Origin: an uncultured Rhodospirillales bacterium
Lineage (GTDB): Bacteria; Pseudomonadota; Alphaproteobacteria; Acetobacterales; Acetobacteraceae
Assembly: GCA_903932545.1 (NCBI GenBank)
Contig: CAIZGT010000395.1
Location: 1 to 5,675 of the forward strand
Reading direction: 5' to 3'
DNA length: 5,675 bases
The notes under the pieces are model-generated. The model did no database searches. It worked only from the letters and a program-made list of their open reading frames with translations, and was not told where the DNA came from. This document shows positions 1 to 5,675 of the stretch, piece after piece (position 1 is the first letter of the stretch; every line of letters starts with the position of its first letter). The translations under genes were made by a program, and so were the position numbers.

Positions 1-1
1 C

Positions 2-1510
2 GCCCGCATGCGCGCGCAGAACCGGTTCCACACTGGCCTGGACATCGCCCGCTACACCGCCGCCACTATGCGCCGCGATATGGACGCCTATGACGCCGAT
101 CCGGCGCAATACACGCAGTCACTCGGCTGCTGGCACGGCTTCATCGCGCAACAGAAGATGATCTCGATCAAGAAGCATTTCGGCCTGCTTGATCGCCGCT
201 ATATCTATTTGTCCGGCTGGATGATCGCCGCCCTGCGTTCGGAATTCGGCCCGCTGCCGGATCAGTCGATGCACGAGAAAACCTCGGTGCCCGCATTGAT
301 CGAAGAAATCTACACCTTCCTGCGTCAAGCTGACGCCCGCGAACTCGGTGGCCTGTTCCGCGAGATCGACGCCGCGCGCGCTGCTGGCAACCTGGCCAAG
401 CAGGTCGAACTGCAGGCGAAGGTGGACAGCTACCAGAGCCACGTTGTGCCGATCATCGCTGACATCGACGCCGGTTTCGGTAACGCTGAAGCCACCTACC
501 TGCTCGCCAAGAAGATGATCGAAGCCGGGGCCTGCGCGTTGCAGATCGAAAACCAGGTGTCGGACGAAAAGCAGTGCGGCCACCAAGACGGCAAAGTGAC
601 AGTGCCGCATGAAGACTTCATCGCCAAGGTGCGCGCCGTGCGTTACGCCTTCCTCGAATTGGGCGTGGAAGACGGCGTCATCGTCACCCGCACCGACAGC
701 TTGGGCGCGGGCCTAACCAAGCAGATCGCGGTCTCCAAAGAGCCGGGCGATTTGGGCGATAAATATAACAGCTTCCTCGACTGCGAAGAGATCGACCCGG
801 CCACCGCGCAGAACGGTGACGTGATCATCAACCGCAACGGCAAGCTGATGCGCCCGAAGCGCTTGGCCTCCAACCTGTTCCAGTTCCGCGCTGACACCGG
901 TGAAGATCGCTGCGTGCTCGACTCCATCACCTCGCTGCAAAACGGCGCTGATCTGCTGTGGATCGAGACCGAGAAGCCGCATATCGAGCAGATCGCAGGC
1001 ATGGTGGACCGCATCCGTGCGGTGATCCCGAACGCGAAGCTCGCCTACAACAACTCGCCGTCGTTCAACTGGACGCTGAATTTCCGTCAGCAGGTTTACG
1101 ATGCATGGGTGGCGGTTGGCAAAGACGTGGCCGCGTATGACCGTGCGAAGCTGATGAGTGTCGCCTATGATGCAACCGAACTCGGTCTTGAAGCCGACCA
1201 GCGCATCCGCACATTCCAGGCCGATTCGGCCAAGCGTGCTGGCATCTTCCATCACCTAATCACCCTGCCGACCTACCACACTGCGGCGCTGTCCACTGAC
1301 AATCTGGCGAAGGAATATTTCGGCACCGAGGGCATGCTGGGCTACGTCAAAGGCGTGCAGCGTGAAGAAATCCGTCAGGGGATCGCCTGTGTGAAGCACC
1401 AGAACATGTCGGGCTCCGACATCGGTGACGATCACAAGGAATATTTCGCCGGTGAAGCCGCGTTGAAAGCCGGCGGCGCGCACAACACGATGAACCAATT
1501 CGCCGCTTAA
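2..1510 (+). CDS. aceA: Isocitrate lyase, long (about 530 aa) form; 5' end cut by window edge
   Basis: Cleaves isocitrate to glyoxylate and succinate, the first step of the glyoxylate shunt, in the cytoplasm; needed for growth on acetate or fatty acids. Numbered from the ATG at 8, the landmarks are SLGCWHG (38-44), the glyoxylate-binding SGW (69-71), LPDQS with D85, IADIDAGFGN with metal ligand D152, the catalytic-loop KQCGH with active-site C190 (family signature K-[KR/Q]-C-G-H), and NNSPSFNW (348-355). The ATG at 8 is probably not the true start. It lies inside a conserved A-R-M-R-x-Q-N-R-F stretch that sits about 32 residues into the Pseudomonas aeruginosa enzyme as I recall it, and the frame is open to the left edge. 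The protein therefore belongs to the long ICL subfamily rather than the 434-aa E. coli type. Codon use is strongly biased to C-ending codons, as expected for a highly expressed gene. No frameshift or missing active-site residue is seen. The promoter lies outside the window, and a strong terminator follows the stop. Confidence 0.97.
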   Translation, partial: ARMRAQNRFHTGLDIARYTAATMRRDMDAYDADPAQYTQSLGCWHGFIAQQKMISIKKHFGLLDRRYIYLSGWMIAALRSEFGPLPDQSMHEKTSVPALIEEIYTFLRQADARELGGLFREIDAARAAGNLAKQVELQAKVDSYQSHVVPIIADIDAGFGNAEATYLLAKKMIEAGACALQIENQVSDEKQCGHQDGKVTVPHEDFIAKVRAVRYAFLELGVEDGVIVTRTDSLGAGLTKQIAVSKEPGDLGDKYNSFLDCEEIDPATAQNGDVIINRNGKLMRPKRLASNLFQFRADTGEDRCVLDSITSLQNGADLLWIETEKPHIEQIAGMVDRIRAVIPNAKLAYNNSPSFNWTLNFRQQVYDAWVAVGKDVAAYDRAKLMSVAYDATELGLEADQRIRTFQADSAKRAGIFHHLITLPTYHTAALSTDNLAKEYFGTEGMLGYVKGVQREEIRQGIACVKHQNMSGSDIGDDHKEYFAGEAALKAGGAHNTMNQFAA

Positions 1511-1536
1511 TCTGACCAAATGGACTAAAATGACAA

Positions 1537-1578
1537 CAATGGCCCGCAGCATCCTGCTGCGGGCCATTGGTTTATTAT
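1537..1578 (+). terminator. Rho-independent terminator of aceA
   Basis: A perfect 15-bp inverted repeat (arms 1537-1551 and 1555-1569, core GGCCCGCAGCA / TGCTGCGGGCC) closes a 3-nt TCC loop. It starts 27 nt after the aceA stop codon and is followed by a T-rich run (GTTTATTAT). Stem strength, short loop and T tail are those of a classic intrinsic terminator. It should isolate aceA transcription from the ABC transporter gene downstream. Confidence 0.88.
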
Positions 1579-1667
1579 ACGGCATGATGGTTGAGCGGCA
1601 TATTATTCGAGTTAAAGCTTTTTTAATTTTTTAAATGTATTCATTTTTCAAGCTACTTTACACCAAA

Positions 1668-1693
1668 CGTTGCTGAATTGGTTTTCAGCACCG
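1668..1693. repeat. Imperfect inverted repeat, possible operator or hairpin
   Basis: TGCTGAA (1671-1677) and TTCAGCA (1684-1690) are perfect inverted arms around a 6-nt spacer TTGGTT. One mismatch (1670/1691) and two further pairs (CG at 1668-1669 with CG at 1692-1693) extend the dyad to ten positions per arm. It lies about 175 nt upstream of the ABC gene and just upstream of a possible -10 element, so a regulator-binding site is as plausible as an RNA hairpin. There is no T tail, so it is not a terminator. Confidence 0.45.
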
Positions 1694-1713
1694 TCTGATC
1701 AGCACATACGGAT

Positions 1714-1722
1714 TGATAAAAT
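1714..1722 (+). promoter_or_regulatory. Possible extended -10 promoter element for the ABC exporter gene
   Basis: TGATAAAAT matches the extended -10 form TGn-TATAAT with five of six hexamer positions. No recognisable -35 hexamer lies 16-18 nt upstream, which an extended -10 can tolerate. Transcription would begin near 1729 and give a leader of about 135 nt. A single motif in a relatively AT-rich spacer can occur by chance, so this is a candidate only. Confidence 0.28.
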
Positions 1723-1754
1723 TCCAATTCTCTGCCAGTTGCTCCGCTATGTGC

Positions 1755-1773
1755 TGCTGAATTTGAAGCACCG
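1755..1773. repeat. Second, degenerate copy of the TGCTGAATT/AGCACCG motif
   Basis: TGCTGAATT (1755-1763) and AGCACCG (1767-1773) repeat the two ends of the element at 1671-1693, where the same words are separated by 7 nt instead of 3. The two copies start 84 nt apart. Because the middle differs, this copy loses the perfect TGCTGAA/TTCAGCA dyad. It keeps a GTGCT (1751-1755) / AGCAC (1767-1771) pairing. Confidence 0.35.
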
Positions 1774-1851
1774 CCCACACTTAGGTCAGGTTACAGTCTT
1801 GGATCACCCGCACCGCAACGCTGCTGTTGTCGCCGCTGACGCCTTGCAGGC

Positions 1852-1856
1852 GGGAG
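1852..1856 (+). promoter_or_regulatory. Ribosome binding site deciding the ABC exporter start
   Basis: GGGAG lies 7 nt before the GTG at 1864, an optimal distance, and 13 nt before the ATG at 1870, which is too far. The start region reads GTG-GTG-ATG in frame (1864, 1867, 1870). An in-frame TGA at 1837-1839 excludes any start further upstream. Confidence 0.6.
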
Positions 1857-1863
1857 CGATGAC

Positions 1864-3624
1864 GTGGTGATGAGCCTCACGCGCCGCATTGTCGGTAAGA
1901 TTCGGGCGCACCGGAAGGGCGATGCAATCTTTTCCCGCGCTGCTATCAACTATGCGGCCAGCTATTTCCGGGCGGATTTGCCCACAATTGTGATTTACAG
2001 CGTTATTGGGGCAGCCCAATCGCTGCTGGTGTTTCCCACTTTCCACCTCATCCGTCAGGCGTTCGATCAGGCAATCCCGAACTCTGATACCGAGTTGCTG
2101 ATCTGGATCGGCGTTGAGATTTTGGTGCTACGGCTGGTCACCAGTGCCGTCGCTATTGTGATGCGCGTCTATTGCACCCGCACGGTGAAACGGGCGATCC
2201 GTGCGATGCGACAAGATTTGATGGCAAAATTGCTTAGCCTGTCGCGGGATTTTTATGTCCGGTCGGACACTGAATTGCTGCATACGCAGATTATCCAAGA
2301 CACTGAACGCGCAGACACCTCCTGCAACGCTCTGCTGGCCAATATCTTGCCATCAATTCCTGCGGCATTGGCGCTGGCGGTGGCATTGCTCTGGCTGAAT
2401 TGGTGGTTAACGCTGCTGGCCGCGGCAGTAGCGCCGCTGGTTTTGGTCACTCTCCGGCTGACCACGCCATATGTGCAACGCAATCTGCGCGAGTTTCATC
2501 GCTCGGTTGAGGTGTTCAGCGCCGGGGTGCACTTCGTGATCCGGCAGATGGATCTGATCCGCATTCGCGCCAATGAAAGCCAGGAATTGGTGCGCCAAAC
2601 CGCTGTTGTGGAACGCCTGTATAGCGCCGGCGTCAAAATGTTCACTGGCTACGCCATCCAAGGCCAAATCCAGGGCAACGTAACCGGCTTGGCCGGGCTG
2701 GTTCTGCTGGTGTTCGGCGGAATAGCTATCGCCGACAAATCCATGACGATGGGAGACTTCATGGTCTTCTATCTCGCCGCCGGGCAGCTCAGCTCATTTG
2801 TGGACCGCATCAGCGGCGCCATTCCGGAGATGCTCAACGGCAATGCGGCGCTGAGCACGTTGCTCAAAATCTACCACAGCGGCCCGACTGAACCTTACGC
2901 TGGCGCGCAGCCGGTTGCTTCAGGTGCCACTTTGCGGATGAAAGATGTAGGCTACAGCATCGGCGCACGCAAAATTCTGCGTGATGTCTCGCTGGAAATT
3001 GGCCCAGGCGCGAATGTTGCGATCATGGGGCCGAACGGCGCTGGCAAGAGCACGATTCTGAACATGCTGATCGGTTTCAGCAGGCCCGATAGTGGCGAGA
3101 TCACTGCCGATGGCGTGCCCTATCCCGACATCGACATCCGCAGCCTTCGCCGCTCGGTGGGCATGGTGCTGCAGCACCCCACCTTCTTCCAAGGCACCAT
3201 TGCCGAGAACATCTGCTACGGCATGTCCGGCCATGGTGAAGGGTTTGTTGGCGAGAAAATGCTGGAGTCCGCCATGATCCAGGCGGCGCGCCTGGCCAAT
3301 GCCGATAATTTCATCCGCGCGCTGCCCGATGGCTATGACACAGTGATCGGCGATGAGGGCACACGATTGTCCGGCGGCGAACTGCAGCGCATCGCCATCG
3401 CCCGTGCGTTGGTCGGACGCCCCGCCTTGCTCATCCTCGATGAGCCGACCAACCATCTCGACGCGGAGACGGTGGGGCTGTTGATGCAAAGCCTGACACA
3501 AAACCCAGATCGCCCGGCCGTGCTCGTGGTCAGCCACGACCAGAGCGTGGTGCGCTATGCGGCGTCGGTGTACCGCTTGGCAGATGGCCACCTGACAAAA
3601 ATCGTATCTCCGGTCTCCCCATAG
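1864..3624 (+). CDS. ABC exporter half-transporter, membrane domain fused to ATPase domain
   Basis: Predicted inner-membrane ATP-driven exporter of 586 aa that should work as a homodimer or with an unlinked partner. The N-terminal half has about six hydrophobic segments (roughly 40-62, 78-104, 155-178, 179-200, 265-290 and 296-316) in the arrangement of type I exporters. The C-terminal ATPase domain is complete: A-loop Y364, Walker A GPNGAGKST (389-397), Q-loop Q437, X-loop-like TVIGDEGT (493-500), signature LSGGE (502-506), Walker B ending in D526, catalytic E527, D-loop NHLD (530-533) and switch H558. All catalytic residues are present, so the ATPase should be active. DEPTNHLD after Walker B is more usual in ABC-F-like proteins than in exporters, which commonly have TSALD or TAALD. 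The GTG start is chosen for its ribosome binding site; ATG 1870 is the alternative. The gene stands alone, with no adaptor, outer-membrane channel or biosynthetic neighbour, so the substrate cannot be inferred. Synonymous codons look less biased than in aceA. Confidence 0.93.
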   Translation: MVMSLTRRIVGKIRAHRKGDAIFSRAAINYAASYFRADLPTIVIYSVIGAAQSLLVFPTFHLIRQAFDQAIPNSDTELLIWIGVEILVLRLVTSAVAIVMRVYCTRTVKRAIRAMRQDLMAKLLSLSRDFYVRSDTELLHTQIIQDTERADTSCNALLANILPSIPAALALAVALLWLNWWLTLLAAAVAPLVLVTLRLTTPYVQRNLREFHRSVEVFSAGVHFVIRQMDLIRIRANESQELVRQTAVVERLYSAGVKMFTGYAIQGQIQGNVTGLAGLVLLVFGGIAIADKSMTMGDFMVFYLAAGQLSSFVDRISGAIPEMLNGNAALSTLLKIYHSGPTEPYAGAQPVASGATLRMKDVGYSIGARKILRDVSLEIGPGANVAIMGPNGAGKSTILNMLIGFSRPDSGEITADGVPYPDIDIRSLRRSVGMVLQHPTFFQGTIAENICYGMSGHGEGFVGEKMLESAMIQAARLANADNFIRALPDGYDTVIGDEGTRLSGGELQRIAIARALVGRPALLILDEPTNHLDAETVGLLMQSLTQNPDRPAVLVVSHDQSVVRYAASVYRLADGHLTKIVSPVSP

Positions 3625-3720
3625 GCCAGTGCCGACTGCACTTGCGGTCATCCGGCATTTCGGATTGATGCTGAAGCGTTCATCGACAATTGGACGATGA
3701 TGGCGGGTGAGACTTGGCGT

Positions 3721-3736
3721 GAGCGCAAATACGCTC
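3721..3736. repeat. Short inverted repeat upstream of the dehydrogenase gene
   Basis: GAGCG (3721-3725) and CGCTC (3732-3736) are perfect inverted arms around CAAATA, centred about 46 nt before the ATG at 3775. The position suits an operator or promoter-proximal site, but five-base arms are expected by chance in GC-rich DNA. Confidence 0.25.
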
Positions 3737-3764
3737 CACTTATAGCGTGTCGATGAGCTGTTCT

Positions 3765-3770
3765 GGAGAG
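3765..3770 (+). promoter_or_regulatory. Ribosome binding site of the dehydrogenase gene
   Basis: GGAGAG, with GGAG ending 6 nt before the ATG at 3775, is a strong and well-placed Shine-Dalgarno sequence. It fixes the start codon of the downstream gene. Confidence 0.75.
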
Positions 3771-3774
3771 CCCC

Positions 3775-4647
3775 ATGCCCGATTCACTGCCAAAAATCGC
3801 GTTTATCGGTCTCGGCCTGATGGGTGCGCCGATGGCGTCGCATCTGTTGCTGGCGGGCCACGAGATGCATCTGTATTCTCGCAGCCGCAGCAAAGCTGAA
3901 TCGCTGATCGCCGCGGGGGGCATCTGGTACAACACCGCAGCCGCCGCGGCCGCCAAAGCGGATATCGTCATCACCATGGTGGGCTTGCCGAGTGATGTGG
4001 AGGCGCTTTATCTCAGCTCCGGCGGTCTGCTCGACCGCGCCAAGCCAGGAGCGATCCTGATCGATATGACCACATCATCCCCCGAATTGGCCATCCGCAT
4101 TGCTGAAGCGGCAGCGGTGAAGGGGCTTTCGGCGCTGGATGCCCCGGTCTCCGGTGGCGTCGGCGGTGCGGCGAATGCGAAATTGTCGATCATGGTGGGC
4201 GGCGATGGCGACGCTTTCGCGCGCGCCTTGCCAATCCTTGAGAAAATGGGAACCAATGTGCGCCACCAAGGCGAGCCGGGTGCCGGTCAGCACACCAAAA
4301 TGGTGAACCAGACGGTGATTGCGGGCACCATCCTGGGCGTCGCCGAAGGCCTCGCTTACGCAAAAGCGGCGGGGTTGGACTGTGAGCGGGTGATGCAATC
4401 CATCGCCACCGGAGCGGCGGGCAGCGTGCAACTCAACGTGATGGGTAATCTGATGCTGAAGGGTGATTACAACCCGGGCTTCATGATCACCCATTTCGTC
4501 AAAGACATGACCATCGCCCTGCAAGCCGCCACCGCCAACGGGCTGGACCTAAAGGGCCTCAAAACCGCGCTGGCACAATTCACCACGCTAGTGGACGCTG
4601 GGTTGGAGCGCGAAGGCACCCAGGCCTTGGCGAAAGTTTACGACTGA
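3775..4647 (+). CDS. NAD(P)-dependent beta-hydroxyacid dehydrogenase (3-hydroxyisobutyrate dehydrogenase / tartronate semialdehyde reductase family)
   Basis: Cytoplasmic oxidoreductase of 290 aa, the usual family length, interconverting a beta-hydroxyacid and its semialdehyde with NAD(P). The N-terminal Rossmann domain opens with IGLGLMGAPM (11-20), whose GLGLMG (12-17) is the family dinucleotide-binding signature. DMTTSSP (97-103) follows, then the substrate-binding DAPVSGGVGGA (122-132), and GAGQHTKMVNQ (169-179) with catalytic K175 and conserved N178. FVKDM (241-245) supplies the second conserved lysine, K243, in the all-helical C-terminal domain. The stretch after the second beta strand (YSRSRSK, 34-40) is basic, which would favour NADPH over NADH; this is an inference. 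Motifs alone do not separate 3-hydroxyisobutyrate, tartronate semialdehyde and glyoxylate/succinate semialdehyde reductases, so no gene symbol is given. No valine-degradation or glycerate-pathway genes adjoin it. The stop codon directly abuts that of the convergent pirin gene. Confidence 0.92.
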   Translation: MPDSLPKIAFIGLGLMGAPMASHLLLAGHEMHLYSRSRSKAESLIAAGGIWYNTAAAAAAKADIVITMVGLPSDVEALYLSSGGLLDRAKPGAILIDMTTSSPELAIRIAEAAAVKGLSALDAPVSGGVGGAANAKLSIMVGGDGDAFARALPILEKMGTNVRHQGEPGAGQHTKMVNQTVIAGTILGVAEGLAYAKAAGLDCERVMQSIATGAAGSVQLNVMGNLMLKGDYNPGFMITHFVKDMTIALQAATANGLDLKGLKTALAQFTTLVDAGLEREGTQALAKVYD

Positions 4648-5547
4648 TTATTCCGGTAGCGGAATTCGCTCGAACTCATCGCCCGCGATCAGCCCGAACT
4701 TATCATCACGCCAATCCTGCTTGGCCTGTTCGATGCGCTCGGGCCGGCTGGAGACGAAGTTCCACCACAAATGCCGCCTGCCCTCCAACGGCTCACCACC
4801 AAGCACCACGAGGCGGGACGGCTGAAGTGCACGGATCACGATCTCATCGCCGGGGCGAAACACCAGCAGCCGATGTTGGGCGAAACTCTCTCCGGCGATC
4901 TCAATCTCACCTTCCAGCGCATAGGCGGCGCGCTCGGCGTAATGCTGCGGAATGCGGATGGCGGCACCGGCATCAAGCATTACGTCTAGATAAAGCGTGC
5001 TCGAGAAGGTTTTTACCGGCGAGATAGCGACATACGCCTCCCCCACCGCAACATGCACCTGCACGCCGCGATCGGTTAACACCGGCAATGTGCGGCCAGG
5101 ATGGTGGAAAAAACTCGGATCGGTCTCCTCATGCGGCAATGGCAAGGCCAGCCAGCTTTGCACCGCCGTCACGCTGTGGCCCGCCGCACGAATCCCAGCC
5201 TCGGTGCGCTCGGAATGCGCAATCCCGCGCCCGGCAGTCATCCAATTCACGTCACCAGGGATGATCGATTGGGTGTTGCCCAGCGTGTCACGATGCAAAA
5301 TAGCGCCATCCACCAGATAGGTGAGCGTCGAGAGCCCGATATGTGGATGCGGTCGCACATCCAGCCCTGCGCCAGGGGCGAACACCGCAGGCCCCATATG
5401 GTCGAGAAACACGAACGGCCCCACCAAGCGGCGTTGCATGCTGGGCAACGCCCGGCGCACACGAAAGCCGCCGAGGTCTTTGCTGGCAGGGTCGATCACC
5501 AACTCTGGGCTGGCGGGCGCGGCACCGGCTGGCGGCAAAAGCTGCAT
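4648..5547 (-). CDS. Pirin family protein (bicupin metalloprotein)
   Basis: Pirins are two-domain cupin proteins binding iron or another metal. Some oxidise quercetin (E. coli YhhW), others act as redox-dependent regulators, and Serratia pirin modulates pyruvate dehydrogenase, so the exact role here is unknown. The protein has 299 aa, close to human pirin. The N-terminal cupin domain (about 15-130) carries RPHPHIGLSTLTYL with metal ligands H67 and H69, and MTAGRGIAHSERTEAG with H111 and E113. These match the His-His-His-Glu set of human pirin, so a working metal site is likely. The C-terminal pirin domain spans roughly 170-275 (including RIPQHYAERAAYALEGEIEI) and lacks metal ligands, as usual. 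I chose the ATG at 5547 because GGAG lies 6 nt upstream. A TTG five codons earlier (5562) keeps the frame open but has no ribosome binding site. The protein has no signal peptide and is presumably cytoplasmic. The gene converges on the dehydrogenase gene with no gap. Confidence 0.95.
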   Translation of the reverse strand: MQLLPPAGAAPASPELVIDPASKDLGGFRVRRALPSMQRRLVGPFVFLDHMGPAVFAPGAGLDVRPHPHIGLSTLTYLVDGAILHRDTLGNTQSIIPGDVNWMTAGRGIAHSERTEAGIRAAGHSVTAVQSWLALPLPHEETDPSFFHHPGRTLPVLTDRGVQVHVAVGEAYVAISPVKTFSSTLYLDVMLDAGAAIRIPQHYAERAAYALEGEIEIAGESFAQHRLLVFRPGDEIVIRALQPSRLVVLGGEPLEGRRHLWWNFVSSRPERIEQAKQDWRDDKFGLIAGDEFERIPLPE

Positions 5548-5553
5548 TGCTCG

Positions 5554-5557
5554 CTCC
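5554..5557 (-). promoter_or_regulatory. Ribosome binding site deciding the pirin start
   Basis: On the minus strand GGAG is followed by the 6-nt CGAGCA and then ATG (5547-5545). The upstream TTG at 5562 has only CACGCAAT before it and no Shine-Dalgarno match, so the ATG is the better start. Confidence 0.7.
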
Positions 5558-5675
5558 GACAAATTGCGTGATTAGCACGCTGGGTGAGGCTGGCGTTGAT
5601 CGTATCCAGCCATTGAGGTGATGCGATCGACCGCCCGTTGCAACCGCAATGCTATGAAATATTGCCCGACATGGC
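5558..5675. other. Upstream region of the pirin gene, running to the window edge
   Basis: About 118 bp with no clear promoter hexamers on either strand. Two things could be edges of further genes, but neither can be judged here. On the plus strand a frame from ATG 5621 stays open to the window end without a proper ribosome binding site, since GAGG at 5615-5618 is only 2 nt away. On the minus strand a frame entering from the right edge ends in a TAG at 5654-5652, which could be the tail of an upstream gene. Confidence 0.4.

Larger units (their letters stand above)
1579..1863. other. Intergenic spacer between aceA terminator and ABC exporter gene
   Basis: About 285 bp with no convincing gene. 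It contains an AT-rich tract (1601-1660, only 11 G/C in 60 bases), an inverted repeat at 1668-1693, a degenerate second copy of that motif at 1755-1773, and a possible extended -10 element at 1714-1722. A 66-codon frame with a TTG start (1670-1870) ends inside the start region of the ABC gene. It has no Shine-Dalgarno sequence and an unremarkable composition, so I treat it as chance. The spacer probably carries the promoter and control region of the ABC exporter gene. Confidence 0.6.
3625..3774. other. Spacer between ABC exporter and dehydrogenase genes
   Basis: 150 bp without a convincing terminator or promoter. Two weak dyads with 5-bp arms follow the ABC stop codon (3628-3642 and 3650-3665), and neither has a T tail. 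The ABC reading frame stays open for 43 codons past its TAG stop, up to a TGA at 3754-3756. The dehydrogenase gene could therefore be read through from the ABC gene or have its own promoter, and the sequence does not decide this. Confidence 0.5.

Noticed and set aside
119..1255. Long minus-strand frames opposite aceA
   Set aside because: They are shadows of a highly conserved, codon-biased gene on the plus strand, with no recognisable domains.
1685..1780. Short minus-strand frame of about 31 codons with protein-like content (HIAEQLAENWNFINPYVLIRR-like)
   Set aside because: It is too short, has only GTG starts and no ribosome binding site, and overlaps the repeat motifs. I cannot separate it from chance.
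1670..1870. 66-codon plus-strand frame that ends overlapping the ABC start
   Set aside because: The TTG start has no ribosome binding site and the protein is unrecognisable. Although its TGA overlaps the ABC ATG as in translational coupling, the GGGAG/GTG start explains the ABC gene without it.
2920..3651. 243-codon open frame on the minus strand opposite the ABC ATPase domain
   Set aside because: It lies wholly antisense to a clearly conserved ATPase domain. Its composition (rich in His, Gln, Arg and Ala) is typical of an antisense shadow, and no domain is recognisable.
3628..3665. Weak hairpins after the ABC stop, considered as a terminator
   Set aside because: The stems are only 5 bp and neither is followed by a T run.
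3943..3960. Run of GCN alanine codons in the dehydrogenase, considered as a simple repeat
   Set aside because: It is only six alanines with mixed codons within a helix of the Rossmann domain, which is ordinary for GC-rich genomes.
5101..5571. 156-codon plus-strand frame opposite the pirin gene
   Set aside because: It is antisense to the conserved pirin metal-binding domain, and the minus-strand product has all expected ligands while this one matches nothing I recognise.

Overview
The window looks like an ordinary chromosomal stretch from a fairly GC-rich proteobacterium, and I found no strong case for a new biological system. An alphaproteobacterium, perhaps sphingomonad-like, is my best guess. 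That rests on the style of the proteins and on recalled similarity of the isocitrate lyase to the long Pseudomonas/alphaproteobacterial form. No rRNA or other marker is present to confirm it. All four genes are intact apart from the first, which is cut by the left window edge. I see no tRNA, rRNA, CRISPR array, transposase or insertion-sequence end.

Layout. (1) Positions 2-1510, + strand: isocitrate lyase (aceA), lacking only about 30 N-terminal residues. It ends at a strong intrinsic terminator with a 15-bp perfect stem (1537-1578). (2) Positions 1579-1863: a non-coding spacer of about 285 bp. It holds a very AT-rich tract, a possible extended -10 promoter and two copies of a TGCTGAATT/AGCACCG motif. 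(3) Positions 1864-3624, + strand: a complete half-size ABC exporter with a membrane domain fused to an ATPase domain, substrate unknown. (4) Positions 3625-3774: a 150-bp spacer. (5) Positions 3775-4647, + strand: an NAD(P)-dependent beta-hydroxyacid dehydrogenase of the 3-hydroxyisobutyrate dehydrogenase / tartronate semialdehyde reductase family. (6) Positions 4648-5547, - strand: a pirin-family cupin protein with all four metal ligands. It converges on gene 5 with no base between the two stop codons. (7) Positions 5548-5675: the pirin leader, running to the right edge.

How the genes may work together. The isocitrate lyase is the key enzyme of the glyoxylate shunt (isocitrate to glyoxylate plus succinate) and stands as its own transcription unit. 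Some members of the dehydrogenase family act on glyoxylate-derived compounds, so a metabolic link to aceA is conceivable. However, the two genes are separated by a terminator and an ABC transporter gene, so this is only a suggestion. The ABC exporter and the pirin gene have no evident functional tie to their neighbours.
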